Shown: positions 1 to 13,432 of the stretch, one piece after another | How the letters are laid out: the number at the start of each line of letters is the position of its first letter | How positions within the stretch are numbered: the stretch's first letter is position 1 | Source of the DNA: Angomonas deanei | Lineage: Eukaryota > Euglenozoa > Kinetoplastea > Trypanosomatida > Trypanosomatidae | NCBI GenBank assembly: GCA_903995115.1 | Contig: LR877170.1 | Location: 248,001-312,000 of the forward strand | Reading direction: 5' to 3' | Length of the DNA stretch: 64,000 nt | Made by a program: the position numbers and the translations under genes | Notes under the pieces: model-generated | What the model saw: the letters and a program-made list of their open reading frames with translations, nothing else | Databases searched by the model: none | Told to the model about the DNA's origin: nothing

Positions 1-28
1 GTAAAACTTCTATATTACACATCACCCT

Positions 29-3000
29 TCAACAATAAAATAATATTATCCACTCCTTTTTTAACGGATCTTCATTTTTATTTTTAATATTAATATTTTC
101 ATTTTCATTATTTTCATCTTCATTTAATAATAATGCTTCATAAAACTCCGGAAACAGCTCGGATAATTTTATTTTTGGAAATTGAGATAAAAATAAATGT
201 TTAATATAATATTTTCCTTTTTGGTGATTATACAGTAAAGACCACAAGGCGGTGATGGCTATTTCCTGTCGCTGTGCTAAATTATTATTATTATGAATTT
301 CATTATTTTCATTTTCATTATTCATTATTATTTTCAGAACTATATTTTGCGATCCGTTTCGCCCAATCCATAAAATGAATATTATTATTATTTTCGTTGG
401 TGAATAATTCAGGTCGAATAAAAATATGATTTTTCAAAGTTTTCTTTCCCTTTATTATTATTGTTGATTTGATTACTATCTAATACCTGTACCGCAACAG
501 GATGATGATGATTATTATTATTAGTAAGAACGAGATCGTCCACTTTTTTTAATTTCATCACGGCCGATTTCAAAACAAATAATAATCGTAAATCTTGACA
601 TAACATACTTTTCAACGACGGCACAAAACAAATATTACGCAGAGTCATTAATGCCAGTGTGCTACACTCCTTTATTATTATTATTATTATTATTTTGATG
701 AGAAAATGAAAAAGTGCCGCCCGCTAATTCGATCAAAATCGTAAATAAATTATGATTTTTCATTATTCGAGTTTGAATGTCATGAAAGAACGACAAACCC
801 GTCAGTAATCGCAACAAACCATGAAATACTAAAATATTATATTTTATGTTTTGCTGTTTATTGGGATAGAAATGATGGTGTTGGTTGTGATTCTCCATCT
901 GCAACAGTCGCTCCTCCAAAACATGAAATGCTTTAAATTTTAAAAATAAAGAAACAAAATTATTTTGATTATTATTATTTTGAGTTCGACAGCAATTGAT
1001 AATGATGGCATAGCCTAACAATAATAATTCCTTATTTTGTAATTATTATTATTATTATAATTATTCATCGTGATGGACGGTAATTCAAATAAAATCGATA
1101 ATAATCGTCCAAACACCGTTTTCGCAATATTTTCCCCACTGACACTTATTTCTTGACAAAACAATAACTGCGCCGCACTTTCATTATTATTATTATTTTG
1201 AGAAGAATGATAATAATTAATATTATTGGAAATGCTATAAAGTGCTTGTAGCGCGGCAGAACGGGTTTGAGGATAGGAAAGTACTTCACAGAAACACGCG
1301 GCCGTTCGTTTGATAAAGTTCGAATAAAATTCATTATTATTATTATTATTATTTTCGATTAAAGTCGATAACGTCAAGTGAGGATTGCTGAAAAAACTCG
1401 TAAAAAAGGAAAGAACGACTAAAAACGCTTCGTAATCATTATTATTATTATTATTTTTATTTTGATGAAAAATATTTCCCTTTTGTTTGGTTAACAAAGC
1501 CACAAACGTTTCCAATTCAATTAATCGTTCTTCCATCCAGCAACTACTTGTTTTAATTTTATTATTATTATTTTGAAAATTATTATTATTATTTTTAGAG
1601 AAAGTTCGGAGCGGGGCCAAGGCGGCCTGCACGGCTGGCAAAAATAAAGAAAGTAGTCGACACTGTAATGCACTCACCGTCGTCAATCGTTTCAACGAAA
1701 GGGAGCATTGAAATAAAATAAAACTATGCGAAGATAAAATTTGAAAATTTTCGTTAGTTTCATTTTGATAGGAAATATGGGATAAAATAGAATTGAGTAG
1801 TACCGTTAAATGACAACGAACACGTTGCGCGATATTATTATTATTATTATTATTTTGAAGATTATTATTAGTTTCATTTTCATTATTATTTTGAATATTA
1901 TGATGATCCAACAGGTAGGCAATATTTTCTAATAAAGACGGCGGCAGTGGCGAAGGCATTTTATTATTATTATTATTATTTTTATGATATTGTTCAAAAA
2001 ATTCAGCCCCAAAGGCGCACGTCCACTGCAACATAGTGTTATACGTTGACACCAATAAAGGATATCGTTCTTCTACATTATTATTATTATTATGAAATGC
2101 CGAAGCGAGCGTCTGCCATCTGCAAAATTCTTGCTGGTGTGGGCGCCGCGGTAATCACCGTTAAACATTCATAAATGACAAAATCATTAAAATCCGGTTT
2201 TGCAAAATTATTATTATTATTTTCATTATTATTTTGATATAAATAAAATAATCCCTTCACGACGTTCGCCACATAATAATACTGCACTATAATTTCTTCC
2301 ATAAAGTGGTGTTGTCGATCTAAATTAATATTATTATTATTATTATTTTGAAAATTGGATAAAAATAACGGACGCGCACTTATTTTTATTAAAGTCGAAA
2401 ACGATTGTTGTATAATGTGTAATAGAGATTGCCATAAAGAAATAAGACGCACGGCCGTGGGGGGCTAGCGGATTATAATATTGATAATGATTATTATTTT
2501 TTTTTCATTATTTTCAGAATTTAAAGTTTCTCCTTTTTCCAATAACTGCTCCTCGTACAAGTGAATCGTTAAATTAAGTAACGCCGCGCTGGCATGATTC
2601 ATTTTATGAAATAATGAAATATTATTATTTTGATGATCGACGATAATTTCTAATAATTTCAGTGGCAACGGTGTTTGATTAAAGTTTATCGCTACTTCTA
2701 ATAATAACTCATTTTGATTTTGATTATTATTATTTTGAAAATTTTTACGCGATAATAATTGTAGCACAGCCACAATCCAATCTGCCGCCGCGGCTGCTTC
2801 GTAATTATTATGATTTTGATATCTATATTCTAACACGCTGGTCACCGCTCCGTGAATGACGGACGGCATTTCTTGTAAAATTAATTTTAAATTCTTTAAA
2901 TTTTCAAAATTATGATGATGATTGTTTTGTCGTATCAGGGCCGTCAATAATCGATACGAAATTGCTCTTAACGGTAAAAATAAAGAATCTTTCGTAATTC

Positions 3001-5497
3001 GATATAATTGCGGTAATTGCTGTAATAATAATTGAATATTCAACTTTTTATTTTTATTATTATTTTCAAAATTATGATTTTGATTATTATTGGCATAAAT
3101 ATAAAAACAACTATCCAGCGCCAGCAAGGCGGCCTCACCCAGCGTGGTGAACCGCATCCCATGCGATGTGCTATGATAATACAATGCTGAACACGTTCCG
3201 GAATAATTATTATTATTTTCAAAATTATGATGAATATTATAACTCCGTAGACCAGCGGCAGAGACTGTTGGATTGGAAAGAGAAATTTTTAATAATAATG
3301 GCAAAATACTTTGACAAAATTGTGCCGTTTCTTCTTTTAACAATGACGATACATTATTATTATGATTATGATGTTTGACTAATAAAAAAAGAAGAATGCG
3401 TCCATAACAAGGAATACAATAATTTACAGGAAAGAATTCCTAAAATGACCTTTTCCCCGCTTTTGGCGGTATCCATGGCAAAATTTAAATACACTTCATC
3501 CGACAGCGCGCCGTCCAAATATTCATTATTATTATTATTTAAATTTTGATGATTATTATTATTATTTTGAGAAAATAAAATATTATTGGTAGGGGTATCG
3601 ACTAACGCGGATTTGAACGATTCCACGCGACGTAAACTATCTTCAATAAAATGAAACATATTATTATTATTATTATTTTCATTTTTTTCATTCTTATTAT
3701 TGTTTTGTGGGGTCATAAAAATCCAGTCTTCCATATCATTGACATCCGTTAATGCACTTTCATAATACATCATAAATACTATTAACGAAACCGAAAAAGA
3801 CGGAGTGTCGGTTAAAATAATTTCTTCTCGTGTTTTGAAATGCGCCACGGACGTATCGTTTAAATACGATTTTGGATTATTATTATTATGATAATGTAGT
3901 TCCATTGTTTTTCGTTTGACTTCCTCGTCAACCCGCTCACATTCTATTTTTAACATGGGCAATAAGGAACGTGAAATAATGTGAATTATTTTCTTTTTGA
4001 TGGATCGAGATAACAAAAATCGATGTTGGAAAATGCCGAATAATTCTAACAAGGTTTGAAATAATAAACGATCTTGCCGCGTCGTCGGCGCGGTGAGAAA
4101 ATATTTCTGAAAGGAAAGTTCAAAAATGCTTTCCGATAATAACGAAACCGTTTTTTGTCCGTCGGCGGTTAACAAACAAAACAGTAAATCCATTTGCGTA
4201 AAAAACGATTCGTGCGAGGAAATTTTCTCAAAATTGTGAAAAATTTCCAAAATTAACGAATCCGGCACGTCGCAGAACACTTCCGGTGGTTCATGATCGA
4301 CAAAATCACTCACGTTTTTATTATTATTATTATTATTTTGAGAAATATTTTGATTATTATTATTATTTTGATGTACAGTATGACTCTCCTGGGATGGTCT
4401 GGACGGCGTGGAGGTACCTCTCTGACTGACGGCCTCTGCGGCGCCGGTAATGGTCACATTCAATTCAGAATACCCTTCCGCATATTTATTATTATTAAAA
4501 TTATTATTATTTAGAGAAATATTATTTATTATGAATTGGAGAGACGGAGGAAACCTCGGAGCGTGATTTCTGTGGCATGATATCTTCTTCTTCATTATTA
4601 TCATTATATGTTTTATTATGATTATTATTATTTTCGGCTTCGCGAATGATCGACGGCGGAATCGAAAAACTTTCCTCGTCTTCATTTTTTTGATAATGTT
4701 CCGCCAATAATTTCCGATAATTAAACTTTTTATACCGTTTTAAAAATAAATTTAATAATTTCATCGACGCAAAACGCTGCGCCCCTTCCGTGTTGGCCAC
4801 CAGTGAAGATAAAAGATCGACCGACTGCTGAAAAAAGGTTTTATTATAATTGTAATCGTTAACGATGATTTCCAAGGACTCCACGTGTTGTTTTAATCGC
4901 ACCGACAACGAAAGTGGTTTGTTATAATTTTCATAATTATTGTATTTCACGGCTTTCGGCAGTCGTCCGAGGGGAATGATCGAAATAAATCTACTCAATA
5001 AAAAATCAAATTTTGCCGAAAAAATGAGTAGGCAGTCGTGTTAACATTTCCAGTAATCGTTCCACTATGCCATACCCACGACTAATCATCAATAACGCAT
5101 AATAATAATCTTCCTCGTCTTGTGTCATAAAATTTTGAATCATTTCTTCCACCATGATTTCTATAATTTCCAATTGTCGCGTTAACAATTCTTCATTTAA
5201 GGCGAACACATCATTATTATTATAATGATTAGTTTCATTTTTTTCATTATTTTCTTCCGGAATGGGGACCAACAAGGTGCCACTCTTTATTTCACCTAAC
5301 ATGATATCCAACAGTAAAAATAAAAGTTCTCCTTCCTGCAAAAAAGCATGGACCGACACACTCGACATTAATAATCGTTTCAACAACGTACAACCGTCCA
5401 TCGCCGTTAAAATATTATGATGCGAAAGCTTGGAGGACAATTCGGCAAAAAAGGAAAGCCATTTGGATTTGGTGAAGGACGTGGGGGGTAACGGCAT
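29..5497 (-). CDS. Very large Asn-rich helical protein, frame-interrupted
   Basis: Nine open segments follow each other on the minus strand and read as one protein of about 1,800 residues that changes frame eight or nine times (near 5000, 4600, 3350, 2460, 2075, 1018, 655, 440 and 330). The first ATG is at 5497 and the last stop at 29. The sequence is mostly leucine-rich amphipathic helix, suggestive of armadillo/HEAT-type repeats, broken by dozens of asparagine runs with Gln, Glu or His at their edges. No catalytic motif is visible. The C-terminal part (ALWSLLYNHQKGKYYIK) is the kind of sequence found in rotatin-type basal-body proteins, but that is only a guess. Because each break shifts frame and the protein resumes in the next frame without scattered stops, indel errors in repeats are more likely than gene death. 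I do not recognise the family with certainty. Confidence 0.6.
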
Positions 5498-5761
5498 GGA
5501 TAATAATAATAATTTATTATTTTGTTTTCTATGTTTTTTTTTTTATTATTTATTTTTATGTGTGCGAAAAAAAAAAGAAAAAAGATAATCTAAGAAAAAA
5601 TGTACTCTTTTTTTTTTTTTTTTTTGATGCTTTATAAAAAGTAGAAAGAGGGAAAAATGATGTAAAACAAGAAAATCGGATTTCATAGTGAGAACAGCAA
5701 ACCATAAAAACAAATAATAATAATAAAAAAAAAAATTTAGATGACATATCTTTCCACGAAT

Positions 5762-5797
<36 letters not shown>

Positions 5798-5994
5798 TAT
5801 TAGACAGTGGAGTACATTACAATAATAATATTTAATATAATATTTACATTGAAAAGACAAATAGGTAAATACACTATTTTTTGTACTGATTTACATCCAG
5901 AAAAAAAAAAAAGAAGAATACAAAAACAAAATCAAGATTATACATATATATATTTATCTATTTACAAAAAAAAATTATAAATGAATCATAAATA
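5498..5994 (-). promoter_or_regulatory. Spacer with polypyrimidine tract and AAT repeat
   Basis: This 497-bp A+T-rich spacer has no gene. On the minus strand a C/T tract at about 5566-5585 precedes an AG at 5529-5530, a plausible trans-splice acceptor for the large protein downstream. A plus-strand AAT repeat lies at about 5765-5793 and long A and T runs occur throughout. The rest is presumably the 3' UTR of the LRR gene. Confidence 0.45.
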
Positions 5995-8009
5995 TTATTC
6001 CGCGACATATTCTTCCATCACCAATCCAGTTGCCTCTTTTTTCGGCGCGGCAGAAAAAAACGAAAACGGACTTTTCGCAGAAGCATTTAATGTTTGTGGA
6101 TTTCTTTTATTTAATAATTTTGTCATGGCGCGTTCGCTATTATTATTTTCATTATGATGATGATTATTTTCTGATTTATTTTTATTTTTGTTAGTTTTAG
6201 TCAAATAACGGTGATTACTCTGACAAAGGTGCCCTGTCCCGCTGCACCCTCCCCACACCTCTTCATGATTATTATTGTTAGCATTATTATATTTGTAACT
6301 TTTATTTTTTTTACTTTTTTGATTATTAGTATCGCCGGGCAAGGAGGTTGGTTCATGGATACAATGATAATGTAACGTCCCTGCATTAGGGCCCGATTGG
6401 ATGGGGTTGCACCAACAGGGTTTTAATATTTTTTTATTTTCTGAAATAGTTTCGTATAACGTCAACACATTTGTATTTGTTTTATTATTTTTAGAATTGT
6501 AATCGACGCGAACGTCGTCGAACCCATTTTGTAATATTTTTTGTTTTGGGGCGTAAAAATTGGGAATTTTATTTTTTGGATTTTGAAACGGATTATTTTT
6601 ATAATTATTTCTGTTTTTGGTGCTGAAATTACTTTTTTGCGAATAACTGTACTGAAAATTGTTATTATTATCATTTTCATTTAATTCAGTAATTTCTTCT
6701 AGTGTGACTTCACTATTATCATCTTCTTATTATTATTTTTATTATTTTCAAGAAAAGAAGGATATTGTTTCGCCATCACTCGCTCAAACAACGCATCCTT
6801 TTTCTCATTTTCCTTTTCTTTTTCGTATTTTATTTTATTTTGAAATAATAATTTATTTAATTGTTCGACTAAAAATGGGGACAAAATTGGATTTCCGGTA
6901 AAATCCGTTTTTAATACTTTTTTACGTAATTCGAAACGATTTTTCATAATTTCTTCTTTGGTGAAATTTTTATTCGAAACCGTAAAATTTTTATGTTTTG
7001 CGTAAACCGTACTCGAAAATGCATTTTTGTGAAAAACAAAATTATTATTTTCACTCTTTTCATTTTCATTATTATTATTATGTTCTTCGTCATCGGAATA
7101 ATAATAACACTCACCAGACTTGAAATATCCTTCCGGGGTGCAGCCGTACTCACATCTTCTATTCACGTCGACCGGCACCGTTTTATTGTAAATAAAATTT
7201 TGATTTTGATTATTATTTTCATTATTTTTATTATTTTTCATGTTGGGAAAGGGAAGTCGGACGGCTTCTTCGAGCCAAATGACAGCGATATTTAAATTAT
7301 TATTATTATTATTTTCATTTTCATGATGATTATTATTTTGAAAATAGTGCTCCAAACGTTCCACGAATAGCTGTAAAGTCTCGTTGGAGAGATAATTATA
7401 ATCAATATCCAATAACTTTAACGAACTGACATAATTATTATTATTTTCTGGAATTAACGAAAACAAAATTAATTTTAAATCATCGTCGCTCAATTGGGAT
7501 TGAAATAAAATTAATTCTTCCAAATTGTGATTTGGATTCGTTAAATAATTTTGAAATAATGCGCCACAACTTTCATTATTTTCATTATTATTATTTGAAA
7601 AATGATTGCCAGAAAGATTTAAAACTTTCAAATTTTTCATTTCGGCGAGACTATTTAACAATAATGGTAACACATTCTTCGTTAATTGATTATAACTTAA
7701 ATTTAAAGTCGTCATCCCGTTCTGATCGTTTTTTACCAAAATCGTTAAAAAATTTAATGCCACTTTATTATTATGTTTAATTTTTGTATTTTCATAAATA
7801 TGTGTTTCCGTTAAATCATCGTCCGTTAATTCTAAATTTTGTAATTCCATCGTTTTAAATTGATTTAATCGTTCTTTTATAATAAATTTTACTTTTTCAT
7901 TATCGGCATTTTCATCGAGTTCTAAACTTTCTTTTAGTTGAAGACTGTCTTGTAATAACTTTAACGGTGGTAGTAAATCTTTTTTATTGGCACTTTCTGC
8001 GGCACCCAT
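5995..8009 (-). CDS. Leucine-rich-repeat protein with Cys/His-rich C-terminus
   Basis: The ATG is at 8009 and the stop at 5995. One frame change near 6725, at an AAT/AAG stretch, separates an N-terminal segment of about 430 residues from the rest; reading across it gives about 670 residues. Residues roughly 60-250 hold leucine-rich repeats (MTTLNLSYNQLT, LKVLNLSGNHFS, LKLLDIDYNYLS), the type that usually forms a protein-binding horseshoe. Next come a cysteine cluster (RRCEYGCTPEGYFKSGECYY), a basic helical region, and a second Cys/His patch (CWCNP, HYHCIH, GGCSGTGHLCQ) that could bind metal. Asn runs interrupt poorly conserved loops. The start begins MGAAES, compatible with N-myristoylation, which would place the protein at a membrane; this is inferred from the residues alone. 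Function is unknown. Confidence 0.65.
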
Positions 8010-8056
8010 TTTTTTTTTTAATTTTTTTTTTAGGAAATGTAAAATAATATTTCTAA

Positions 8057-8082
8057 CTATAAAAGAGAAGGGAAAGAGAAAG
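8057..8082 (-). promoter_or_regulatory. Probable spliced-leader acceptor for the LRR gene
   Basis: Read on the minus strand, an almost pure C/T tract (8061-8082) is followed at once by TATAG, with AG at 8058-8057, about 48 bases before the ATG at 8009. This matches the polypyrimidine-plus-AG signal used for trans-splicing in trypanosomatids. The rest of the spacer 8010-8314 is A/T homopolymers. Confidence 0.6.
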
Positions 8083-8314
8083 TAGTGAATGAATGATGAT
8101 TAGTTCTTTCTTAAAAAGAATTTATCTCCCACAAAAAAAAAAAAAATCATTTTTTTAATTTTTTTTGTAAATTTTTTATACATACAGAAAAAAGTCAAAA
8201 AAAAAAATTATATACAATTGTAGTTGTGTACATATATACATCCAAACATAATAATTTCATTATTATTATTTATTTATTTTATTTATTTTTAGTTATTTTT
8301 AGGATTCAGAAATG

Positions 8315-11300
8315 TTAGTTCCTCGCATAATTTGTAATAACGTTTTGGACGCCTCTAATCGACAAAAACTGAGTGGATAACAGAAAAGGAGTATTTCCGT
8401 TTTTATCCGCTAAGTTAATTAATTCACCCAATGATTTATGATTTTGATGATTTTTATGATTTTTATGTTGCAATTGCAATTGACGTGTGATGGTACATTC
8501 TTTTTTCATTGTCTGTAGAAAAACGGAATTATTATTTTCCGGAAGTGGAAACCCCTCTAACGAAAACGTTTCATTGTATTTTAATAATTTTTGAACACTG
8601 GAAAGTATAAAATACAATATTTTCTTATACTGATCGGAAAATTCCGTCGTCCAGCCCGCTACCAAGTCATGAAAGACGGTTTGACCATTCAAATCGACGT
8701 AAAACACTCTTTTCAAAATTTCATGCTGATTATTTTCGTGATTCTCAAACGATAATAAATATTCTCCAATTAGAGGTAAAAACCCACTCCGACACGCTTC
8801 TTGTAGCGCGGTGCGTCCCTTATGATCGGCGGCCGTATGCACCATCACATCAAAGAAAATAAAATGATTTAATAAATTATTCAATTCCGTTTTCATTTTA
8901 TTATTTTCTTTATTATTATTCATTTCTTCGTTTTGTTGCGAAATGGTGTATTGGACTTGTTCCAAGTAACGCAACAGTGGACGGATAATAATGGTCATGA
9001 CATTTTTCTGTTGAATTTCATTTTTATGCGATGCTAAAATGTGCAAAATCGTTTTTCCTTCTTTATCGGTGATACGCCACAACGACGCATGCACATGTAA
9101 ATTACTATTTTCATTATTATTATTTTCACTGCCAGCGTGGGTGAGCGTGTAGCGCATATTTTCTTGACAGTGTAAGATGCCGTACGTAATCTTTTCCAAT
9201 AATATTTTTTCTTCCTCCTCGACCGAAATTATATTATTATTATTATTTGTGTTATTATTATTTTTACTGCCCAATTTTGTATTGGCACTATTCTGTCGTC
9301 GTTCTTTCATCTTTTTCAAAAAAGACGACGCCCCGCCTTCCTCCTCTTCATTATTATTATTATTTTGATGATGAGGTTTGTATAAAGTTCGGTTCGAGAC
9401 GGGATAAAAGATTAATTTTAAAATAGATGCTTCTCCCATCCTGGCGGCAAGGTGCGCTGGGGTCTGTAGACTCACGCCACTCTGACACTCCACAGAGGCA
9501 CCGAAGTGCAATAAGATTTGAATGGCGAGCAGCACACGTTCCGAAACTTTATTATTTTCATTTTCATTATTATTATTTTCATGATTTAAATGAGAATGAA
9601 CGAGCTCCAATAATAAGAGAAGTGGCGTGCGATCGAGTTGGTCAACTTGGTTCGGGTCAGCGTAACATTCCAGTAAAATATGCAATACATTAATGAAATG
9701 ATTTTCATTATTATTATTATTATGTTGAAAAGATTGTTCCACCAAGTGATAAATCACATGATGCAGTAAACCACCTCCACACACTTTTATATTATTATTA
9801 TCATCATTTTCGTCATTTTCATCCATTTTGAGAGGATTCATATACGCGTTTCCTTCCGTCAGTAATAAATGCAAAATAGAACCATTTGCAGAATTTTTAA
9901 ATGTATTATTATTATTTTGAAGATTGGCTAAATGAATCGTCAAATCCACTGCTGTTCGTTTCGTAACATATTCTTCAAATTCCGTATTAATATCGATATA
10001 CTCCATCGACAAAATAGAATTAGGATAATTATTAGGATTGTTATTATTATTTCCAAATTTTGGTTTGTTACTGCGTTTTCCACTCGCGCTACTTACATTA
10101 CTGCCAAAAGAGGTGTTGAAATCATTATTATTATTATTCGTAAAATTATTATTCGTTGTATTTTGCGTTAAATTATTCTTTTCTTGTTGATATGCCAATA
10201 GTTTTTTGACAATCATGATATTGTCCGATAGCACCGCGTCGTGCAGTGGGGTCATCCCATTCACGTCCGGCCTCCCCACCTGCGCAATAAAATTAGCATT
10301 ATTCTGATTTTCATTATTATTATTATTATTATTTAACGCATTCGATAAATACGATAATGAAAATTGTAAAATGGTGTTGACGGCGGAAATATTGCCACAG
10401 CGACACGCGACGTGCAGTGGGGTCCGTCCTTGCAAGTCCAATCCATTGATGTCAAAAATATATTTATTCGTCAAACTATTATTTTCATTTTTATTGTTGG
10501 TGACGCTCGTGAGGTTCGTGGCCGTGGTCAATAGCGTGTTTTGAATCGCCGTCGGGGATAATAATAATTCCATTAATGTATTATTATTATTATTATTTTC
10601 AGAATCCTCCAACCCTCGTCGACAGGCCGCCGCCGCATGCAGGGCCGTAAACCCACGGCTATCTCTTCGCATAATATCCACGGAGTAATACACAATGAAT
10701 TTTTTGATCATATCCGGATAATAATTGTCAATCGCTAAAATAAGTGGTGTACTGTAGGAGGGGGGCCGACCGGGTAACGTATGATGAGTGAGTTGTGATT
10801 TTTTCATATAGTGGTGTTCTTCTTTTTCTTCGGTTAGTAGTTCATCGTGTCGTTCGTTTTCCTTTTCTTCGTCGTCGTCCAAGACTAAAATATTATTATT
10901 ATTATTATTGTCATCGAGAGAATTCTTTTTACTGCTTTTTCGCTCCGGTGGACTGCCAGCGCTGCTGCCGTTACTAGCATTACTCATATTTCTCTTCTTG
11001 GCGAGCAACGACGGCTGCAACCCTCTTTTATAATTATTATTATTATTATTATTACTATTTTGAGCCGCGTTGCGTTGCATATTTTGTACTTCCGACTGTT
11101 TTTCACAAAATTTCACATAAAATAAATCCAAGTCAATGTCTTGGACGTATCCGTGCGGGTTCGCGCCGGCCTGTATCACGTTATGAATCAATTCCGCTGT
11201 CGTGAGTACATCAACGGGATTATTATTATTATTGTTATTGTGTAAGTTAGTGTTCCCACAGAAAGAAAACCAATTCTCACATTCGCGTCCGCCAATGAAA

Positions 11301-13156
11301 TTTTCTTCTCCGTATAAATTAAATTCATTATTATTGTTATTGTTTTCATTTTCATCCTTTTTCACACTTTGGCGTTTATTCGTCGAAGATTTTTATTATT
11401 ATTATTATTTACATTAATTTCTAATTCTGTTCCGCCCTGCACCGGTGGAAAAGGCGTCAAAATATAATTCCGTTGCACACTGCGCGGTAATTTTTTCAAT
11501 ATTTCCGTATCCCCCGCGTGTAATGGGGAAACAATCGCGGTATTGCTGTTTCTACCGGTGCCATGCAACAACAACGATTGCAGCGCACTTTCATGAAACC
11601 GATTGACCGACTCAATCGATAAGCCTCGTTGAATTAAATACCGTAATGACCTGGGCTGACCGACACTGTAATGAATTAAGGTGTAACGGCCGTCTTTGCT
11701 GATTTCATGGAGGTTATGTGGATGGGTGTGACTGTCTAGGAGGTATTCTATTTTTTCAATATCACCGGTGGCGCAGGCACGTGCGAGGGGCGTCATGGAG
11801 AGTCCATTGATAATAAAATTTTCATTATTATTATTATTATTATTTTTGGCATCGTAGGCATAAAAAGATAGGAGTCGTGCGGCGAGAATAGCGTTCATTC
11901 GGTTTTGTTGAAAGGTTTGAATCATATCGTTTAACGAAAAGTGTTTTTGTGTCGTGGAAACGGAAAAGGAAAGGGTCAAATTATTATTCGTATTGAATTC
12001 CATCAGCGCTGTTTTTAACGCCTTCCGTTGTTCAAATAGTGAATTATTATTTTGATTATTATTATTGGGGAAAAATAAACTTTTTAGTTGTGTCGACGAA
12101 AAAGGCGGAAGTGGACTTATAATTTGAATATTATTATTATTATTTTCAACAGAGTCCACATTAGTATTGAGTGGAGAGGTGATCTTTTCGGTGGCGATTA
12201 TTTCTGCTAACGGATTCGCTGAATTATTATTATTATTATTTTGATTATTGTTATTATTATTCATGGTCGACTTGGATCTTCCCATCTTACTAGTGGGTCT
12301 GCTGGCACTATTATTATTAGTATTGGAGGTTTCGTTATTATTATTATTATTTTCCGATAGCAAGACATGATAAAGATTGTTGTGTTCAAACTGATAAATC
12401 ATTTCTTTGCAAATACTGAATGGAATTACATTTTCCCCATTTTCTTTTACATTATGATTAGAAAATAAGGAAAGAAACTGATACAAGTAAACAGTATCGT
12501 GTAGCATTAGCAATAAATGAAGAATCGTTCCCTTTTCTACATTTTCATTGTTTTCATTATTTTGAGAAGTTAAATGTTCACATGGTGACGACGTCTTCCG
12601 ATTCCTTTCCAACTTTACTTTTTCGTTTACTAGCACTGCGACTTCTCGCCTCGTCTTTATTATTCGCCGTACCGACGGCAGTATTATTATTATTGGTTAA
12701 TTTGATTAATTCTTCCTTTTTCTCCTTGCTGTATTGCGTTATCGTTTCCATTTTGGGAAGTGGAAAAACATCATTGACGGTCGCGCCTTGTTCTAAAAAG
12801 TACGAAATCACTTCCAACAACTCCTTTTCTTTGATTTCTCTATTTTCATTATTATTATTACTTTTACTGGGTGGCGACAGCAACACCAGTAGCGCAATCA
12901 TCAGCGGTGGCAGCGTCAGTGGTAGGGAAGACGATAACGACTGTACATGGTTTGGAAATAAAGCATTTAGTTTTACTTCCTCCTTCCCTTCGAGAATATT
13001 GGCCCCCAACTCCTGTAACTCCACCACACGTTCTTTTAAAGTTTGACCCGTGTTGTTGTGTTCGCTATCTTCCAGACTGTGTAATAATAAATGAAGTAGT
13101 TGACTGTTCCAGGTGTTGTCAGGGTCCTCGACGATCTTTTTCTTTTTGGCTGGCAT
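8315..13156 (-). CDS. Large ankyrin-repeat protein, frame-interrupted
   Basis: Three overlapping open segments (13156-12578, 12636-11362, 11365-8315) read as one protein of about 1,600 residues. The frame changes lie near 12,600 and at a T5 run at 11390-11394. The third segment begins with GTG, not ATG, which supports continuity. At least nine ankyrin units are visible, among them GFTALHAAAA, GRTPLHVACRCGN, GMTPLHDAVLSDN, QTPAHLAARMGEA, GKTILHILASHKN and GRTALQEACRSGF. Asn runs separate them. Ankyrin arrays are protein-interaction scaffolds; no enzymatic domain is seen. The last ankyrin-like unit reads better in another frame after a T5 run near 8370, which would move the stop to 8299. The N-terminus is lysine-rich (MPAKKKKIV). 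The cellular role cannot be told from the sequence. Confidence 0.7.
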
Positions 13157-13432
13157 TTTAATTTACAAAAAATAATTCTAGAGATGTGTATTCTTTTTTT
13201 TTTAGGAGAAAAGAAGAGGAAAAAAGGTTCATTTTAAAAAGTAAAAGAAGGTTTTTTTTTAAAAAAAAAAAACAGCAACAAATATTCTAATGAATGATGA
13301 AACAATACTTATATAGCAAATAAAAAGCATAATCATTGCATAATGTACATTTTTTTTTTACAGATTCAAAAAAAAGTAATAAAAATTCTACATTTATTCT
13401 ATTCGTTTTTTTTTTTATTTTCCTGTTCATGT

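Noticed and set aside
29-5497. Nine separate small genes in the first 5.5 kb
   Set aside because: The segments abut or overlap, mostly lack proper starts, share composition and Asn runs, and have no splice signals between them. One interrupted gene explains them better.
1-13156. Stop-codon reassignment to explain the interrupted genes
   Set aside because: The interruptions are changes of frame and not in-frame stops, and all three stop codons end well-defined genes elsewhere in the window.
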